NCBI GenBank assembly: GCA_029204225.1
Contig: CM055109.1
Coordinates: 27,036,178-27,100,177, forward strand
Direction: 5' to 3'
Source: Diphasiastrum complanatum
Lineage: Eukaryota > Streptophyta > Lycopodiopsida > Lycopodiales > Lycopodiaceae
Length of the DNA stretch: 64,000 bases
Shown here: one piece after another, positions 47,238 to 63,159 of the stretch
How the letters are laid out: every line of letters starts with the position of its first letter
Numbering within the stretch: the first letter of the stretch is position 1
The notes under the pieces: model-generated
Databases searched by the model: none
The model's input: only the letters and a program-made list of their open reading frames with translations
What the model was told of the DNA's origin: nothing
Made by a program: the position numbers and the translations under genes

Positions 47238-49256
47238 GTGAGGGAAGAAAGAAGACAATACCAAAAGATACGACACTGGGCACAAAGAGCAGAAGCGGAG
47301 GAAAAAGAGCAAGAAAAGGACAATCCTACAGAACCTCAAGCTGATGGCGAACGGGAACCACAAACGGGCTCACCATTGCACACTGATCAGAATGATCGGT
47401 TGCATCGTTATGAACCACCTTTTCACATGGTGGAGCCCAAGGAACCACGCACTGAAAGGCTCACAATCTTACTGGCGAGCGGTGTTAGTTTACCCCTCGG
47501 GGAATTACTGCAGATTGCGCCACAAGCTAAAAGCCTTTTGGCTGAATGGGCCAAAGCGGACGCGGAGCCAGTAGCGCTTGAGCCCATATATTGTACGGGC
47601 TATGAAGAGACAAGTAACTTCCTCCACATCGGGACAACGTGGGAAAGTGAGGAACACAACATCACCTTGCCAATCAAACACAAGAGATTCGAGGACGAGA
47701 CAACAATAGTAGATGGAGGATCATGTGTCAATTTGATCTCCACTACTTTATATGAAAAGTGGGGTTTACAGGGGTTGAAGCTAGCAAGATTCACCATCAA
47801 GCTAGCAGATCAATCTTGTGTAAAACCAAAGGGTGTGGTTGTCGATATTCTTGTAAAAATAGCAGGCATGCAGTTTGTTGTTATTGGAGTTTGATTTTTG
47901 GATAGTAGTCCGCAAGGGAAAACAACACTACATGACAAATCATGTGTGTAAGGGAAAGGAGGTTGCAATCCAACCCGACAATGAGCTGGCCGATGCTGCC
48001 TTATTTTACGTAGACACAGTACCGGAGTGGGTTGCCAACATAGTTGAATATCTAATGCGGGGCCAACCAAACAAATCACTACCAAAGGCGGATCAGTGGA
48101 AATTGATCTTGAAAGCTAGACCTTATCAGCTGATTGCCGACCAATTGTACCGAAGAGGATTCTTCAGCGGTGTATTTTTCCTCATGAGGCCACCCAGATC
48201 ATCTCGTTTTCACATGAAGGCATGGATAGAGGCCATTTTGCATCTGACATTACAGTTCGCAAGATCTTGCAATCAGGATGTTGGTGGCCAACAATTCATA
48301 AGGATACGGAGGAATACCTGAGGAAGTGCGATGTGTGCCAAAGGGCAAGGAGACCAACGAGATTGAATTATGACCTACTGCACCCGGTCTTAGCCCAAGC
48401 ACCATTCAAAAAGTGGAGATTGGATTACATTGGTCTGATTCACCCTGCAGCAAGAAGTACCCAGGCTCGATACATAATCATAGCCACCGACTATCTCACC
48501 AAGTGGGTCGAAGCCAAGGCAGTAAGAGTGGCTGATGCTAGGACCACTGCCAAGTTCCTCTATGCAAATATCATTGTGCGCTTTGGATGCCCAGTGGAAA
48601 TAGTCAGTGATCGCGGGAGTCATTTCATCAATGAGACCATCAAGGTCCTGTTGGAGGAATTCTTTGTGATCCATAGGACCAGTACGCTTTATTATCCTCG
48701 CGGTAATGGACAGGCGAAATCATCCAATAAGATCCTGTGTAGCGTGCTCACAAAAATAGTTGAAGCTAGCAGATCAGATTGGGAACACAAGTTGCATGCT
48801 GCTATGTGGGCATTTAGGACAACATATAAGGAAAGCACTGATCAAACACCTTTCCAGTTGGTATATGGTCAGGATGTTGTAATGCCAATAGAGTTTTTAG
48901 TCCCTTCATTAAAGATTGCCACAACGCAATGCCTTGATGAATCCAAATATCTACAATTATGCCATGAAGCTCTACATAAGCTTTGTGAAACACGATTACT
49001 ACCTGTGCATGCACTGGCAACTGAAAAGAAAAGACGCAAAGCATGGCATGATCGTAGGTTACAAAAGAAGGATCTTCGTTTCGGAGATCTAGTTCTGAAT
49101 CAGATGTATAAAACCAAGGCGATCAAGGGAAAATTAACATTCACAGGTGAAGGTCCTTATCAGATCATCCTCATTTGCTATTCACTACTTGCTAATGTTC
49201 TTCTTTGTGTTTTTTCATTGCTTTCTATTATCATGCTTATTGGTGGCCATAGTTAA
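47238..49256 (+). mobile_element. Ty3/gypsy element: protease, RNase H tail and integrase, RT deleted
   Basis: Frame 47238-47894 has a charged linker and a retropepsin-like domain with IVDGGSCVNLIS (usual form D-S/T-G). At about 47890 it jumps to FDFWIVVRKGKQHYMTNH, the end of RNase H, so the whole RT and most of RNase H are missing. After a frameshift near 48180, integrase follows: HHCC zinc finger (SHEGMDRGHF...CDVCQRA), catalytic Asp in WRLDYIG (48423-48425), second Asp in SDRGSHF (48609-48611), and GQAKSSNK where the catalytic Glu should be. The K codon AAA at 48717-48719 is exactly D-35 residues on, so a G-to-A change destroyed the DDE triad. The C-terminal tail reads through to about 49160 and then runs into unrelated sequence. 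Confidence 0.88.
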
Positions 49257-50035
49257 TGTTTTTCCATTAGCAAGCATAAGGAACATTTGATCTAACCTCC
49301 ACTCTCACTCCCACTCTCTACCTCTCTCTTTCTCTCTTCTCCTCTCAATCTCTTCTATTGTTCCCTTCCCAACAGTCATGATGAAGGTAGTTTAGGGGAG
49401 TAGGGTTAGGGATGTGTAGTGTTAATGGTGGTAGAGTTAGGGAAAAAGTAGGGAACTAACTAAAAGTAGCATCTATTCATAGTTAGGCACCTATCCAGTG
49501 ATCTAACCCTTGTTGACAGGCGAGAGGGCTACTATTACACAAGATCTTCGACCCTACAGTAGAGAGAGAATGCAATCAATAGCTCTTGGGTAGAGAGAGA
49601 AAGCAAGTAAACACTTAGAATCAAAAACCTGATTGATCTCCAAGTTACTTAGAACAAAATGAGAAGTAGAATGAGACTAGTAGATCCACGAGGTAGTTCA
49701 CCCTCAAAAACTATCAAACCTCATTTCTATCGCCTCTTGATTCTATTGGACCAATGATGCATCCACCTCTTGATTCTATTGGATTATTTTCAAGCATAAC
49801 TCAAATCCTATTGGATCATTGATACTTCCAAATCTTAATTCTATTGGACCTCAGTGAACTTTGTTTTGTCACACATCCAATAACAACTTTACAACCTATC
49901 TAGCTAGAGATCTACGCCTTACACTACTTCGGCTCAATAGAGGCTTTACATGTGGATTTGACCAATTTGCCTTCTATGCCAATTTTGACCCTATCAATGT
50001 TCTACACCAAGATGCTTGACATTGAAAAGTGTAAC
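49257..50035 (-). other. Probable copia 3' LTR and pyrimidine-rich spacer
   Basis: On the minus strand an LTR-like start (TGTTACAC) at 50036 follows a GTAGGGG purine tract, 57 bases after the copia pol stop. Its other end cannot be placed because no partner LTR is seen. An imperfect CT-rich stretch lies at 49310-49350. Confidence 0.4.
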
Positions 50036-53269
<3,234 letters not shown>

Positions 53270-53273
<4 letters not shown>

Positions 53274-56200
53274 CTAGTCATCACCACTATCAAACTGACA
53301 ACTCATGCTCATGCAAACAAGCTGAGTATTCCACACCACCAGAAAACCCAGCACAACTAGCCATCCAAGATGGTTACGCTATCGCCACGGGACCCATGAG
53401 CAACCGCTGCTTTATTTGTGGCGAAACAGGACATTTCATGGCTGACTGTAAAGTTAAAAACCAATACCATGTGGAATGTCCTGACTGTGTACGTAAACAC
53501 AGTTTCAAGGATTGTCCTAAACAACCTAGCAGGATTCTCCCAACATGTCATATGTCATCCGAACCTGTTAGGGTTCTTACTAGAGCACAACGCCAACAAC
53601 ATGAACAACAACACCACCATAGAAAATCAGCTGACCTACATGGAAGCCATTTGACGGCCTCCATATTACCAAAAGACTACCCGAATCCAAAAGTCGAACA
53701 AAGGCAATACATGAATTTCGAGATGAATTTTTGTGAGCGGAAAAACATACGGAAAGTCCGTTATCAGCTCATATCCTCGAAAAGGAGCAATCCCTATAGG
53801 GATTTGAAGTATTTTCTGACCTCCTGCAAGCTCAACTCACTATGTCATTCCATAGTGCAATCAAATCCTTCACCGGACTTCAACGCTATATCCATCGTAG
53901 TTTTCAGCTGCCTCCTATTCCTGATGAACAGCAAAAACCAGAAGACATTCCCGAAATTCCTCAGATTCCTATGAATCTGATGAATATAGGTGTTGCTAAG
54001 GGGAATAGCATCACACTACCTTTGTCCTATAAAGATTATCCCACAGTATCTGCTATCCTCGATAGCGGATCAGGCATTAATATAATGGCTTTGTCATTGG
54101 GAAAGTCATGGGGCTTCCATACCCTCAATCAACCACGATGTAAACCTCGCATGGCTGATCAACGAGTTACCAACCCTGCTGGTCATTTATCAAATATAAA
54201 AGTTTGGATATTAGGTGTCAAGTTTATTATCGATTGTGTCATCTTAGACCTACCAGAAGATGCTAATACATATAAACTCCTTCTTGGTACACCCTGGCTC
54301 CAGATGGCAGGTGTTGTCCAAGATTGGAAGCATAGTAAAATACCTTTGGCAACCACGAGAAACGAGTCACGGTTGACTCAACAGGCCGTGTCAAGCCAGC
54401 CAAGGTATACGATGATTGGTCATCTACAACATATGACGAATCAGATAGTGCCCCAATCCAACCAAAAGGCCATTATACACGATCCACGGACATAATCAAT
54501 TGGGGTCATGCACTAGCCACTATGGACTGTGCGGATTCCAATCGATGTCGTATCGAAACTGCTGCAGCAGATGTGGATATTATCCCATCTTCTACAGACA
54601 TTGACACACCCATCATCCCACTTATGATGACTGACCCGATTCCTATAGCTTGTTGCAGAACCTAGCGTCTCTACCACCCATGTTTCGGAAGAAGGTATTC
54701 TTTCCATAGATGATGTAGAAATGACAAATGAACATGTACTCCTCTATTTAGATGCCCAACTCATCCACCAAAATCAATTTCTAAGGAGATCAAAACTCCA
54801 GGACCGTTGGCTCATGTCCTAAACCCTGATAAATGTCAAATATGGGTCACCCATGGGGTTGTACTCGGGCATATAATATCAAAGGACGGTATTTCTACCG
54901 ACCCGTCAAAAATCAAGGTTATCGTGGACATGCCCCTACCTGCAACAGTGAAGGAAGTATATGTCTTCCTCGGCATACCAACTATTATCGCATTTTTATA
55001 ATCGACTATGCCGGCAAGGCACGCCTCGTTTATTTACTTGTGGTAGATCCTCGTTGGACCGAAGAACGAATTAAGGCCTTTGAGGAGTTGAAAACAGCCC
55101 TCACGACGACTCCCATACTCCGCTCGCTAGATTACACAAAAGAGTTCCTTGTGCATACTGACGCAAGTAAGTATGCCATTGGAGGTCTTCTTGCACAACC
55201 GGACGAGCATGACAAAGACTTTCCCATACGCTTCTTAAGCCGACAACTCGTGCCTGCTAAAGTAGACTATATAACTATTGAGAGAGAAGCATTGGTGATG
55301 GTCTACACTGTACAACAACTAAGACATTATTTATTAGGCCAGACCTTTGCTTTCTACACAGACCATCAAGCACTTCTATATATCGTTAATAAGTCCTGTA
55401 AGACGGGATGAATAGCTCGATGGCTACTGATTTTGGAGGATTTAATTTTCATGTAGTCGTTTGGAAAGGGACCCAACATTTCATGGCGGATCACCTTTCC
55501 AGACTACCAAGTGCTGAAAAAGCAACTGCACCAGTCAACGATGATCTTTCTAATGCGTGCCTTTTTCAGATCGATGCTACACCCTTATGGGCTGAGGAGA
55601 TCACTCAGTTCCTCACAACAAGCCGACTAAAAGAAGGCCTGAGTACAACGGAAAAAAGAACTTTTTAATAAAAGCAGCGCCCTTTCAGTTAATTGAAGGA
55701 CAACTTTTCAAAAGGGGCGTTGACGGCATTATTCGACGATGTGCTTATGAATCTGAGATACGACCGATAATATCTCAGGCTCATAAGGGCATTGGAGGTG
55801 GCCACTTTTCTGCTGAAGCCACAGCGAAGATTATCCTTCGAGCAGGATTGTGGTGGCCATCTTTGTTTAAGGACACGTTTGCTGTCATTAAAGCGTGTGA
55901 TGTTTGTCAACGAGCAAAGAAAAATACCAAAGTAGACTTCACGCCACTGACTCCCATTATAGAAGGCGAAGCCTTCCATAAGTGGGAGATTGACTTTGTT
56001 GGACCAATCAGTCCAGCAACAAAACATACCCAAGCTCGATACATCCTCATAGCCACAGATTACGCCACTAAGTGGGTGGAGGCTCGAGCAACGAAGGACG
56101 CCAACGCAAAACAGTTGCACGTTTTCTTTACGAAAACATTATTACCCATTTTGGCTGTCCCATAGAGCTTGTTAGTGATTGCGGCACACATTTTTTAAAT

Positions 56201-56640
56201 GCTGTCGTTGATAATCTCCTACGCCATCACCTTGTCGTTCACAGAAAAAGTACATAGTACTATCCTAGGTGTAATGGCCAGGCTGAATCAACTAACAAGA
56301 CGATCTGTAAAATTTTAACCAAGATAGTTGAAACCAATCACTCTGATTGGGAATTTTTTTTTTTCTTTCTCAGCTATCTGGGCTTACTGCACCACCCCGA
56401 AGAAAGCCACTGGGTGGATTACACCTTTCCACTTAGTATATGGTCAAGAAGCGGTAATGCCCGTAGAATTCTTAGTACCTTCGCTAAGAGTTACGGAAAC
56501 TTTTTCAACAGATCTCTGTGAAAAGGCTTCAATAGAACAACAAATCAAAACCAGGCTATTTACGTTAGCCCAGTTATGCGAGACAAGACTAATATCTTAT
56601 CACGCACAAGATGTACATGGTTACATGGAAACCATATAAC
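53270..56640 (+). mobile_element. Ty3/gypsy element: gag knuckle to integrase, RT palm deleted
   Basis: A CCHC knuckle CFICGETGHFMADC (about 53411) is followed by a frame change to retropepsin AILDSGSGINIMAL (about 54045). Near 54805 the sequence jumps into the RT thumb (LNPDKCQIW, LGHIISKDGISTDPSKI), so the fingers and palm with YxDD are missing. RNase H follows (LVHTDASKYAIGGLLAQ, FYTDHQALL). Integrase has CDVCQRA, Asp in EIDFVGP, Asp in SDCGTHF and an intact Glu in NGQAESTNK (about 56283). Defects include a frameshift near 56105, a TAG before YYP (56258) and a T-run insertion near 56350. It resembles the 47.2-kb element but is clearly a different copy and lineage. Confidence 0.9.
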
Positions 56641-58915
56641 TTGCCATTAGGTATAAATAAGGTGTAAGTTTACTATAAGCACTACTAATTCTTGATGAAT
56701 CATGGCAAGATATTGATTTATTGTAGGTTTCTCTAGGTTCAGACAAGGACACTAAATGACAAAGACATATTTTGCAAGCAAGATAATCTTTTTCATGTAG
56801 AAAAATATTAAAGGCTCTTGAAGCGACACATTTGTATGTGAGGAATAGTATTGTACATCATGAGATTCCAAGATCTATTATCTCATATATACATGTAGTA
56901 TTTCCTAAACTTTTTTGCTGAGATGCATTTGATATATTGGAGACTAATTCAAGTTTTTGTTTAGCTTATCATTAAGGTCGATGGTCAGTGAAAAAATATA
57001 TTTTGTAATGGTATGGTTTTTATACAGTAATATAATTCAATGATGGAAGACTAGATTATGATTGTCTTGTTCTCTTCTTGCTTTTAGCTTTACTTCATTG
57101 TTATTGCTATAAGTTTGAGGTTTGTGGCACATGACATTTTCATAGCTAGAACTCCCCATTGCCAAAAGTTAGGATGAAACAAAATTAGATTTTATATTAA
57201 CTCATTGAAAACTTGCTTTCCCTTAGTTAGCAATTTGAGGGACTAAAGAGGAAGTCTCTATGAAAAATATGCAAAATTTAGCTTGATCATTTTACAATTT
57301 GATGTACATATGTAAATCACACATGTGTGGAGCATGTTCCCACGTGTGATTAGTAGGCCTATTTGCATTAGCTAATTCATGTCCTAGAATAACTTGTTTT
57401 ACAAAGCAATGTGAAAGTAGGCAAAAGCTAGTCAAGTAGAATCATGCCATGTCCTCATGAGGTTGGGCCTCAATCTCCTCATGACTGATATAAATCAAAA
57501 TGCATGATTAGGATAGACAATTAGACATCCATCTCGAGTCTTAAGAGGTGTTAATAAACGTCATGAAGTGTAAAAGTGCGAATTGGCAAGTAGTGCACCA
57601 TAGGTCAAATTCATCATCACATTGACTTTTGGGGTCCAATCAAAATATGAGGTGCAAATCATGGATCCAATCATGTTTAGGGGTGACTACATGCCTTATT
57701 GAGTAGGAGCTTTAGCTAACACTATATGGATGTGGAGTCTCATTGTACTTGTAACAATTTTGAGAGTTAATCAAGTTTTTGACTAGCACACTCTTGTACT
57801 TTCTCTCTCTATGCGAGACCTCACTTGGTTTCTCTACCCAAGAGCAAGTGCTTGTTTGGCTCTTCCATAATGAAATTTACTTAGTTTTTTCGAGGATATT
57901 CATGAAACTTGCTTGAATTTGGATGATGATTGCTTTTTGTGTACAAGAGCTCTTGCCTAGATCCAAATTGTGTTAGATAGCTCTTGAAAATCTAAGTTGA
58001 TCAAGAGTAGTTTGGTAGTGTGCAACCTCTCATGCATGTAGGTTGTGGATGATCTATTCAAGGTCCCCAAAACTCACTTTTTTGACATGGTACATGCTTG
58101 AAGGTAGATCATCATGAAACAAAATCTAGATTCGTGAGTGTTCTTGGATCTCAATTGTCATCTAGCTTTAAATTGGTCAATGATAGCTATATTTGATTGA
58201 TTTCTTGGATCAATAGTAAGCATTTGTTGTGTGTATAGTGTAGGCCATGCCATGAGTTACATCCACTTTGGAAATTTGTAGCAATCACATTGTACAAATA
58301 GGAGAACGCCCTAATTCTACGTATTAACACTTTTGATTGTTTCATTCGGATATACCTCTTCACTCCACGTTCAAGTTTACTTGCCAAATGCATGGAGACT
58401 ACATCGATCTTTCTTTTGTCTTCATCACATCCTTGCCTATTAGATTCAAACCCTAGGTTTTAAAAAAAAAAAACCACTAGGATAGGTAACTTTCTCCTAA
58501 TGTAGCCAATCAGTCTCCTATTTTCATGATCTCAACCAAGGTGTGTATTACAATTGGGTAGTTGATTTCTTGAATCTTTCATGCCAAGAAGTGCTAATTT
58601 TGGGAACAACATAGACTTCGATTCATGTTGTTGTTTAGATTATGCAAGAACGAAGAATATCAAAAGCCTTTGGCAGAAAAAATATGAGTGGTACATAACT
58701 CATTTGAGTTATAGTTCCAAGAAAAGTCAATAATTAGAGACATGAGTTTTCCAAAAGTTCTTGTATGATACATGCTAGTTGCAAAAGTGATTCGTGAAGA
58801 GTGAGGTACCCTAAATTTTGAGCTAATGAGGATGATGCTTTCACACACACGACATCGATAAATATAAGCATTTAATGTCTTGGTATTATGTTTTTAGATG
58901 AGATTGAATACAAAA
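56641..58915. other. AT-rich DNA without recognised elements
   Basis: Part of it (57720-58100) has an LTR-like look (TCTCTCTCTATGC, then CTACCCAAGAGCAAG), but no ends, primer-binding site or partner copy could be found. Confidence 0.45.
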
Positions 58916-58928
58916 GCGCGCGCGCGTG

Positions 58929-59002
<74 letters not shown>
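58916..59002. repeat. (GC)n-(CA)n alternating purine-pyrimidine tract
   Basis: GCGCGCGCGCGTGCGCGCGC runs without a break in alternation into about 33 CA dinucleotides, 87 bases in all. Such tracts are the classic Z-DNA-forming class. Confidence 0.95.
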
Positions 59003-59004
<2 letters not shown>

Positions 59005-59382
59005 ATGTCTATTTTGTTTGATTATTTAAGCATACTAATATGTAACAACTTGGACACCCAATATAACTAGCATCAAAACTTTAAGAAGATTATCAATGAA
59101 TTAAAAAACTCAAATTACATGAATATGTGTTTGTGGCTTACGAGGCACTCCTTGTTTCTTCATAAAATTAAATCGCGAGCTTTTTATAATGAATAAACAC
59201 AATCCAAAAAGATGAAATAAATTAAACTTTTACCTTATTGTGATGAACATAAAAAGGTGAATCTTGACTGAGTCATTTTGCATAGGCCATGTAAGCTATA
59301 AATACTTGAATTGTAAGTGAAAATTGAAAGACTAATAATAATCATAAAAACAAACTAGTTCCTATGATTTTAATAAAAAACC

Positions 59383-59640
59383 TCATTCACCATTGTCTTC
59401 TTCAACATCTTCTTCTTCGCCTTCTTCGTCATTTTCCTTGGACACATTATCTCTTTCTTGAACATCGTTTGTTTCATTGGGAACCTTTTGTTCTTTAGCT
59501 ACCTTCATAACATCCATAAGTTCTTTTTCCTTATTCATCATCTTTGACAATTCTTCAAAGAGAGCTTTGACTTCTAGCTCTGCAACCATTGATTCCAACT
59601 CTACATCTGCAACAACCTGTATATTTACAATATGTTCATG
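59383..59640 (-). CDS. Possible terminal exon of an acidic coiled-coil protein
   Basis: Not a recognised gene. On the minus strand an acceptor-like ATATACAG precedes a frame with heptad-like leucines (ELESMVAELEVKALFEELSK) and a highly acidic end (EEGEEEDVEEDNGE, then stop). Composition and periodicity look protein-like rather than random AT-rich sequence. No upstream exon or promoter could be linked, so it may be a pseudogene piece. Confidence 0.25.
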   Translation of the reverse strand, partial: HEHIVNIQVVADVELESMVAELEVKALFEELSKMMNKEKELMDVMKVAKEQKVPNETNDVQERDNVSKENDEEGEEEDVEEDNGE

Positions 59641-59659
59641 AATGATATAAAACAACAAA

Positions 59660-61951
59660 ATTTTAGTGCAATATAGATTGTCAAGTCTTCTAATCGACCA
59701 AGTTTTAGAAGTTATCTTGTACTAGTACATTATCATATCGTCAATGGTTTCAATATCAAAAAACTAGAATTTGATAGATAATTTGTCTTTGTTAAGATTT
59801 TATGGACTTTGTTGACAAATAGCAAGAAACTCTGACTAAGACATGATGTAAATTTCAAGACAAATCAAGCTATAGTTGGCATCACCATTTAAGAGTTTAA
59901 TCATTTATGTTTGAGAACAAATGGGTGCTACCATTATTAGTCTTTGCTTCACATGAGCTCTTCTAAACTTTCTTGGGTCCTATTAATTTATTTCTCACAT
60001 TTGGATAGATTGAAAATAGATTGTGCAATATAAGAGAGTAGAATGATGGAAATGTCTCAAAATTGCCCTATAATGTAGAGAGCCAATTGCAATTGATAAT
60101 GGATTAAGTTAGTGGAGTATTTCTTGTAACGCCACAATTATTGTACAAGTTTATTTTATCCTCTACAACTGCTACCAAAGTGGACTTAAGGTGCTCCATA
60201 TGCCAATGGAAATATTGGAAATTTTCTTCTAAGTCCAAGCTTTTGCATAGAAACATTTCATAAAAAAAAGGGAGTGCATGTGTCATTGCTATGGGACAAG
60301 GTGTTGCAATAGTACACTAGTAGTAGTATACAGTGCAAAAATGGATGCTCTTCCTAATTTAGTAGTAGATGTTTCTATGAAGATTGGCTTGAAGGTGATC
60401 AAATTTAGGATAAAGACACATCTCGATGGAGCTCTACTTAATATGAGTTTATTTGTGTTCCTTGTTGAAATTGATTTATAATATATTATTTGATGAGCTT
60501 GGGTCAAGAAAATCAAGAACAAAACTTATAAAAAGGGAGTAGAGGAGTGAAAGTAGTTAGTTCACTAAAACTAAAGCATCAAAAGCAACATTTTGCCCAA
60601 GAATGAGATTGCAATGTGGTTGAGTTTAAAATAGAAGTAGTACAGATTATATCAAAAAAGAAAGGGCATTTGCAATGACAACGACTTTGACTGAGGTAAG
60701 TGAAAATTTTACATAATGTAAAAGTTTGATATATGATGACAAAAGATTGTGCTTATCATTTACTTACATGAATTGTAGATTGTGAAGGATGCAAATTTTG
60801 ATCACTTAATGTTGCTTTGCTTACTAATCTTTGCAAGCATATATAAGCCAAAATATTCTAGAGTAAAAGTTAACTTGTCATATTTACCTCACCATTCACA
60901 TTTAGAATGCTTCTATAAAGAGAAGGCATATGTATGACAATAGGAAGTTTTCCTCACGTGAATAACCTAAAAGAGCAATGTAATGCCCATGATAAATTCA
61001 GATACATTTTTGTAGTAAACTTTCTAATGCTCTATAGGTGGTAATAACCATGATCCATATGTGAATGTATATGAGTGCAATAACAACGGACAACAAAAGG
61101 ATATTAGTCACAACAAATGAATACAACTATAGCAAGAGGGAGCATTTGGAAAGGTATGGTTTGGCAAGCATGGTATTACATTGCTGCATGGACTTTTCTA
61201 TTACAAAGGATATCTCAAGTACATGAAAAACCCTAATTCTACGGAACTTTAAAGAAAGATTAGCTACAAGGAAACACAATTTTACATAATGGGAGAAAGG
61301 AAATTGGATAATAAAATGGTCAAATAGAAAGCTATTCCATATGTGAGAGTATGGTGAGATTGAACATTAATATTTTCAAATCATCTTGAGAGAATTTCAA
61401 AAAGATAAAAGATTTGACATCTGAACTTCTAATGTACTATGAGATAAGAATTCTCTAAGAACTTTGATAATCTTTCTATGACATTAGATACACCTTTGAA
61501 GTGAAGGTGATCCATGAAAGTTTCAAGTGGCAAGGTTCGATATATACAAATTTGAAAAAGCACTAGCATGAAGCTAATCTAAAGTTGATGATCATGTCTT
61601 GATCATGTCTAAGGTTTGGATAGCATGTAGTCTCACAAAAAAAAAAGTTTTCTATCTAGTTGGGATAGCTATCCCTAACTAAAGAAAAAAACCCTCCTAT
61701 TAAGCTCTTTGCCCCACTCTACTAACCCTAGGCATTTGCTTATCCATTATATATCTATCACATGCATTTTGAATTCGTTACCTTTTGTGATTGTGAAGTC
61801 ATGAATATCAATTGTAAACGACAAAGTCAGTGACTTGTGGAGACAATTGTAAATTGTATGAAAAAATGGGTCATAGTTGTGAGTGACAATTTTTGAAATG
61901 GCAAAGTGGTATTGGGTCTCACTTAGATCGACTCACTTCCTGAAATGTAGG
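59660..61951. other. AT-rich DNA without recognised genes
   Basis: Short frames only (60104-60522 on both strands). No repeat or domain identified. Confidence 0.5.
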
Positions 61952-62318
61952 TGTTAACTAGTCCAAGGTCACGTGTCATATGTTGATTTGGACTTATGAC
62001 CTAATTCATGAGTGACATGTGGTTAGATGGTTTTAGCAACCCACATGCATATGCGCCAAGGATCTACCAAGAGGGGCATGGAGGCTTTAGGATGAGTCAG
62101 AGTTAAAGCGTGCTGATTAGTGTGAGCCTTGTGCAAACATTCTATATCTTATTCCTATGTAGCTAGGTTGGGAGGAGACTCGTAGTAGAGCTCTCATAGT
62201 TTATGGCCGATATATGTAATCCTTTTTGAGATTAATAAAAAGACAAGCTTTTGTTTTAAGTAAATCTTCCGTTTTACTTAGGGTCTTAGAGCTTGTGTGC
62301 AACCTTTGGTATAAGAGC
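61952..62318 (+). mobile_element. LTR with primer-binding site of an otherwise lost retroelement
   Basis: A 350-base stretch from TGTTAACTAGTCC (61952) to ...TTGTGTGCA (62301) has AATAAA at 62234-62239. It is followed five bases later by TGGTATAAGAGC (62307-62318), one base from the initiator-tRNA primer-binding site. This is the U3-R-U5-PBS order of a plus-strand 5' LTR. The left edge is inferred from TG only. Confidence 0.55.
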
Positions 62319-62868
62319 GGAATGATTTTTTGGATATGGAGGCAATTAGCCTACCGGATGTCCCTATGCCTACTTTTTGAATGATCTACATCTTCAATTA
62401 GCATCAAAAGCCTTCAGCGCCCTACTGAAAAATGTTAAAGGTTTTCAATGCCATTTTCAAGGAAAATTTTAAAAATTTATGATCTTTCAAAATGGTAGAA
62501 GTCTTCCCTATGGTGGATCATTGGCCTATTATCTCTTATTGGGTCCAAGTGCCCCTTGTGTAGGCTTTTCTTGATTGTTATGTGGAAATCCAGCTTTTGT
62601 GAATCTCTTGTAAATGTTTGTTACTTGTTAAATTTTTGTAACTGGCTATCCATATGAGTGTTAATCCTTCCTATAGTTAGACCAAGTTCCTAGACCCTAC
62701 TCTATTATTAATTTTGCTTAGATTTTATTGCAAGTCAAATTTATGCTAGAGGTTGCTAATTTTTAGTGTGACAAGCTTGTTGTGAGTCTGGTTCTCATTG
62801 TTATCGGTCAACTCCATCCTATTTTTCTTGGAATTTAGGGTATACTTGTTGTTATGTTGATGATTTGA

Positions 62869-63147
62869 ATGTGCTTTGTTAAGTTTGTTTTTTTCTCAAG
62901 TTTGTCAACTATGTTTGAGTTTGGAAAGGCCAACTTTGAAGTTGAGAGACTAGATGTTGTTTGTTCAAAGGAGGATGCAACAAATGTTACACTAAAGCAA
63001 ATTTTGGAGCAACTAAAGTCTAGCAAAGGGACTAGTGTTGCTGAGAAAGTTAGTGGAATTGCTTTGGAAACTAGATTTGAAACTCCCGAAGGTTGTCGAA
63101 GGAGTATTTATACAAACTATAGATGTTGTGGTGAATATGCATCATGA
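62869..63147 (+). pseudogene. Possible gag remnant downstream of the LTR
   Basis: The frame reads MFEFGKANFEVERLDVVCSK and continues with a helix-like stretch (TLKQILEQLKSSKG). The plausible reading then moves to the neighbouring frame (MHHDMLENYKPRSKEFQDKI). Being about 550 bases after a primer-binding site fits gag, but I do not recognise the family. It ends where LINE sequence of opposite strand begins. Confidence 0.3.
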
Positions 63148-63159
63148 TATGCTTGAGAA

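Noticed and set aside
57720-58110. Second LTR of the copia element at 50-53 kb
   Set aside because: Only vague similarity in CT-rich and CCCAAGAGC motifs to 49500-49620; no terminal dinucleotides or target duplication could be matched.
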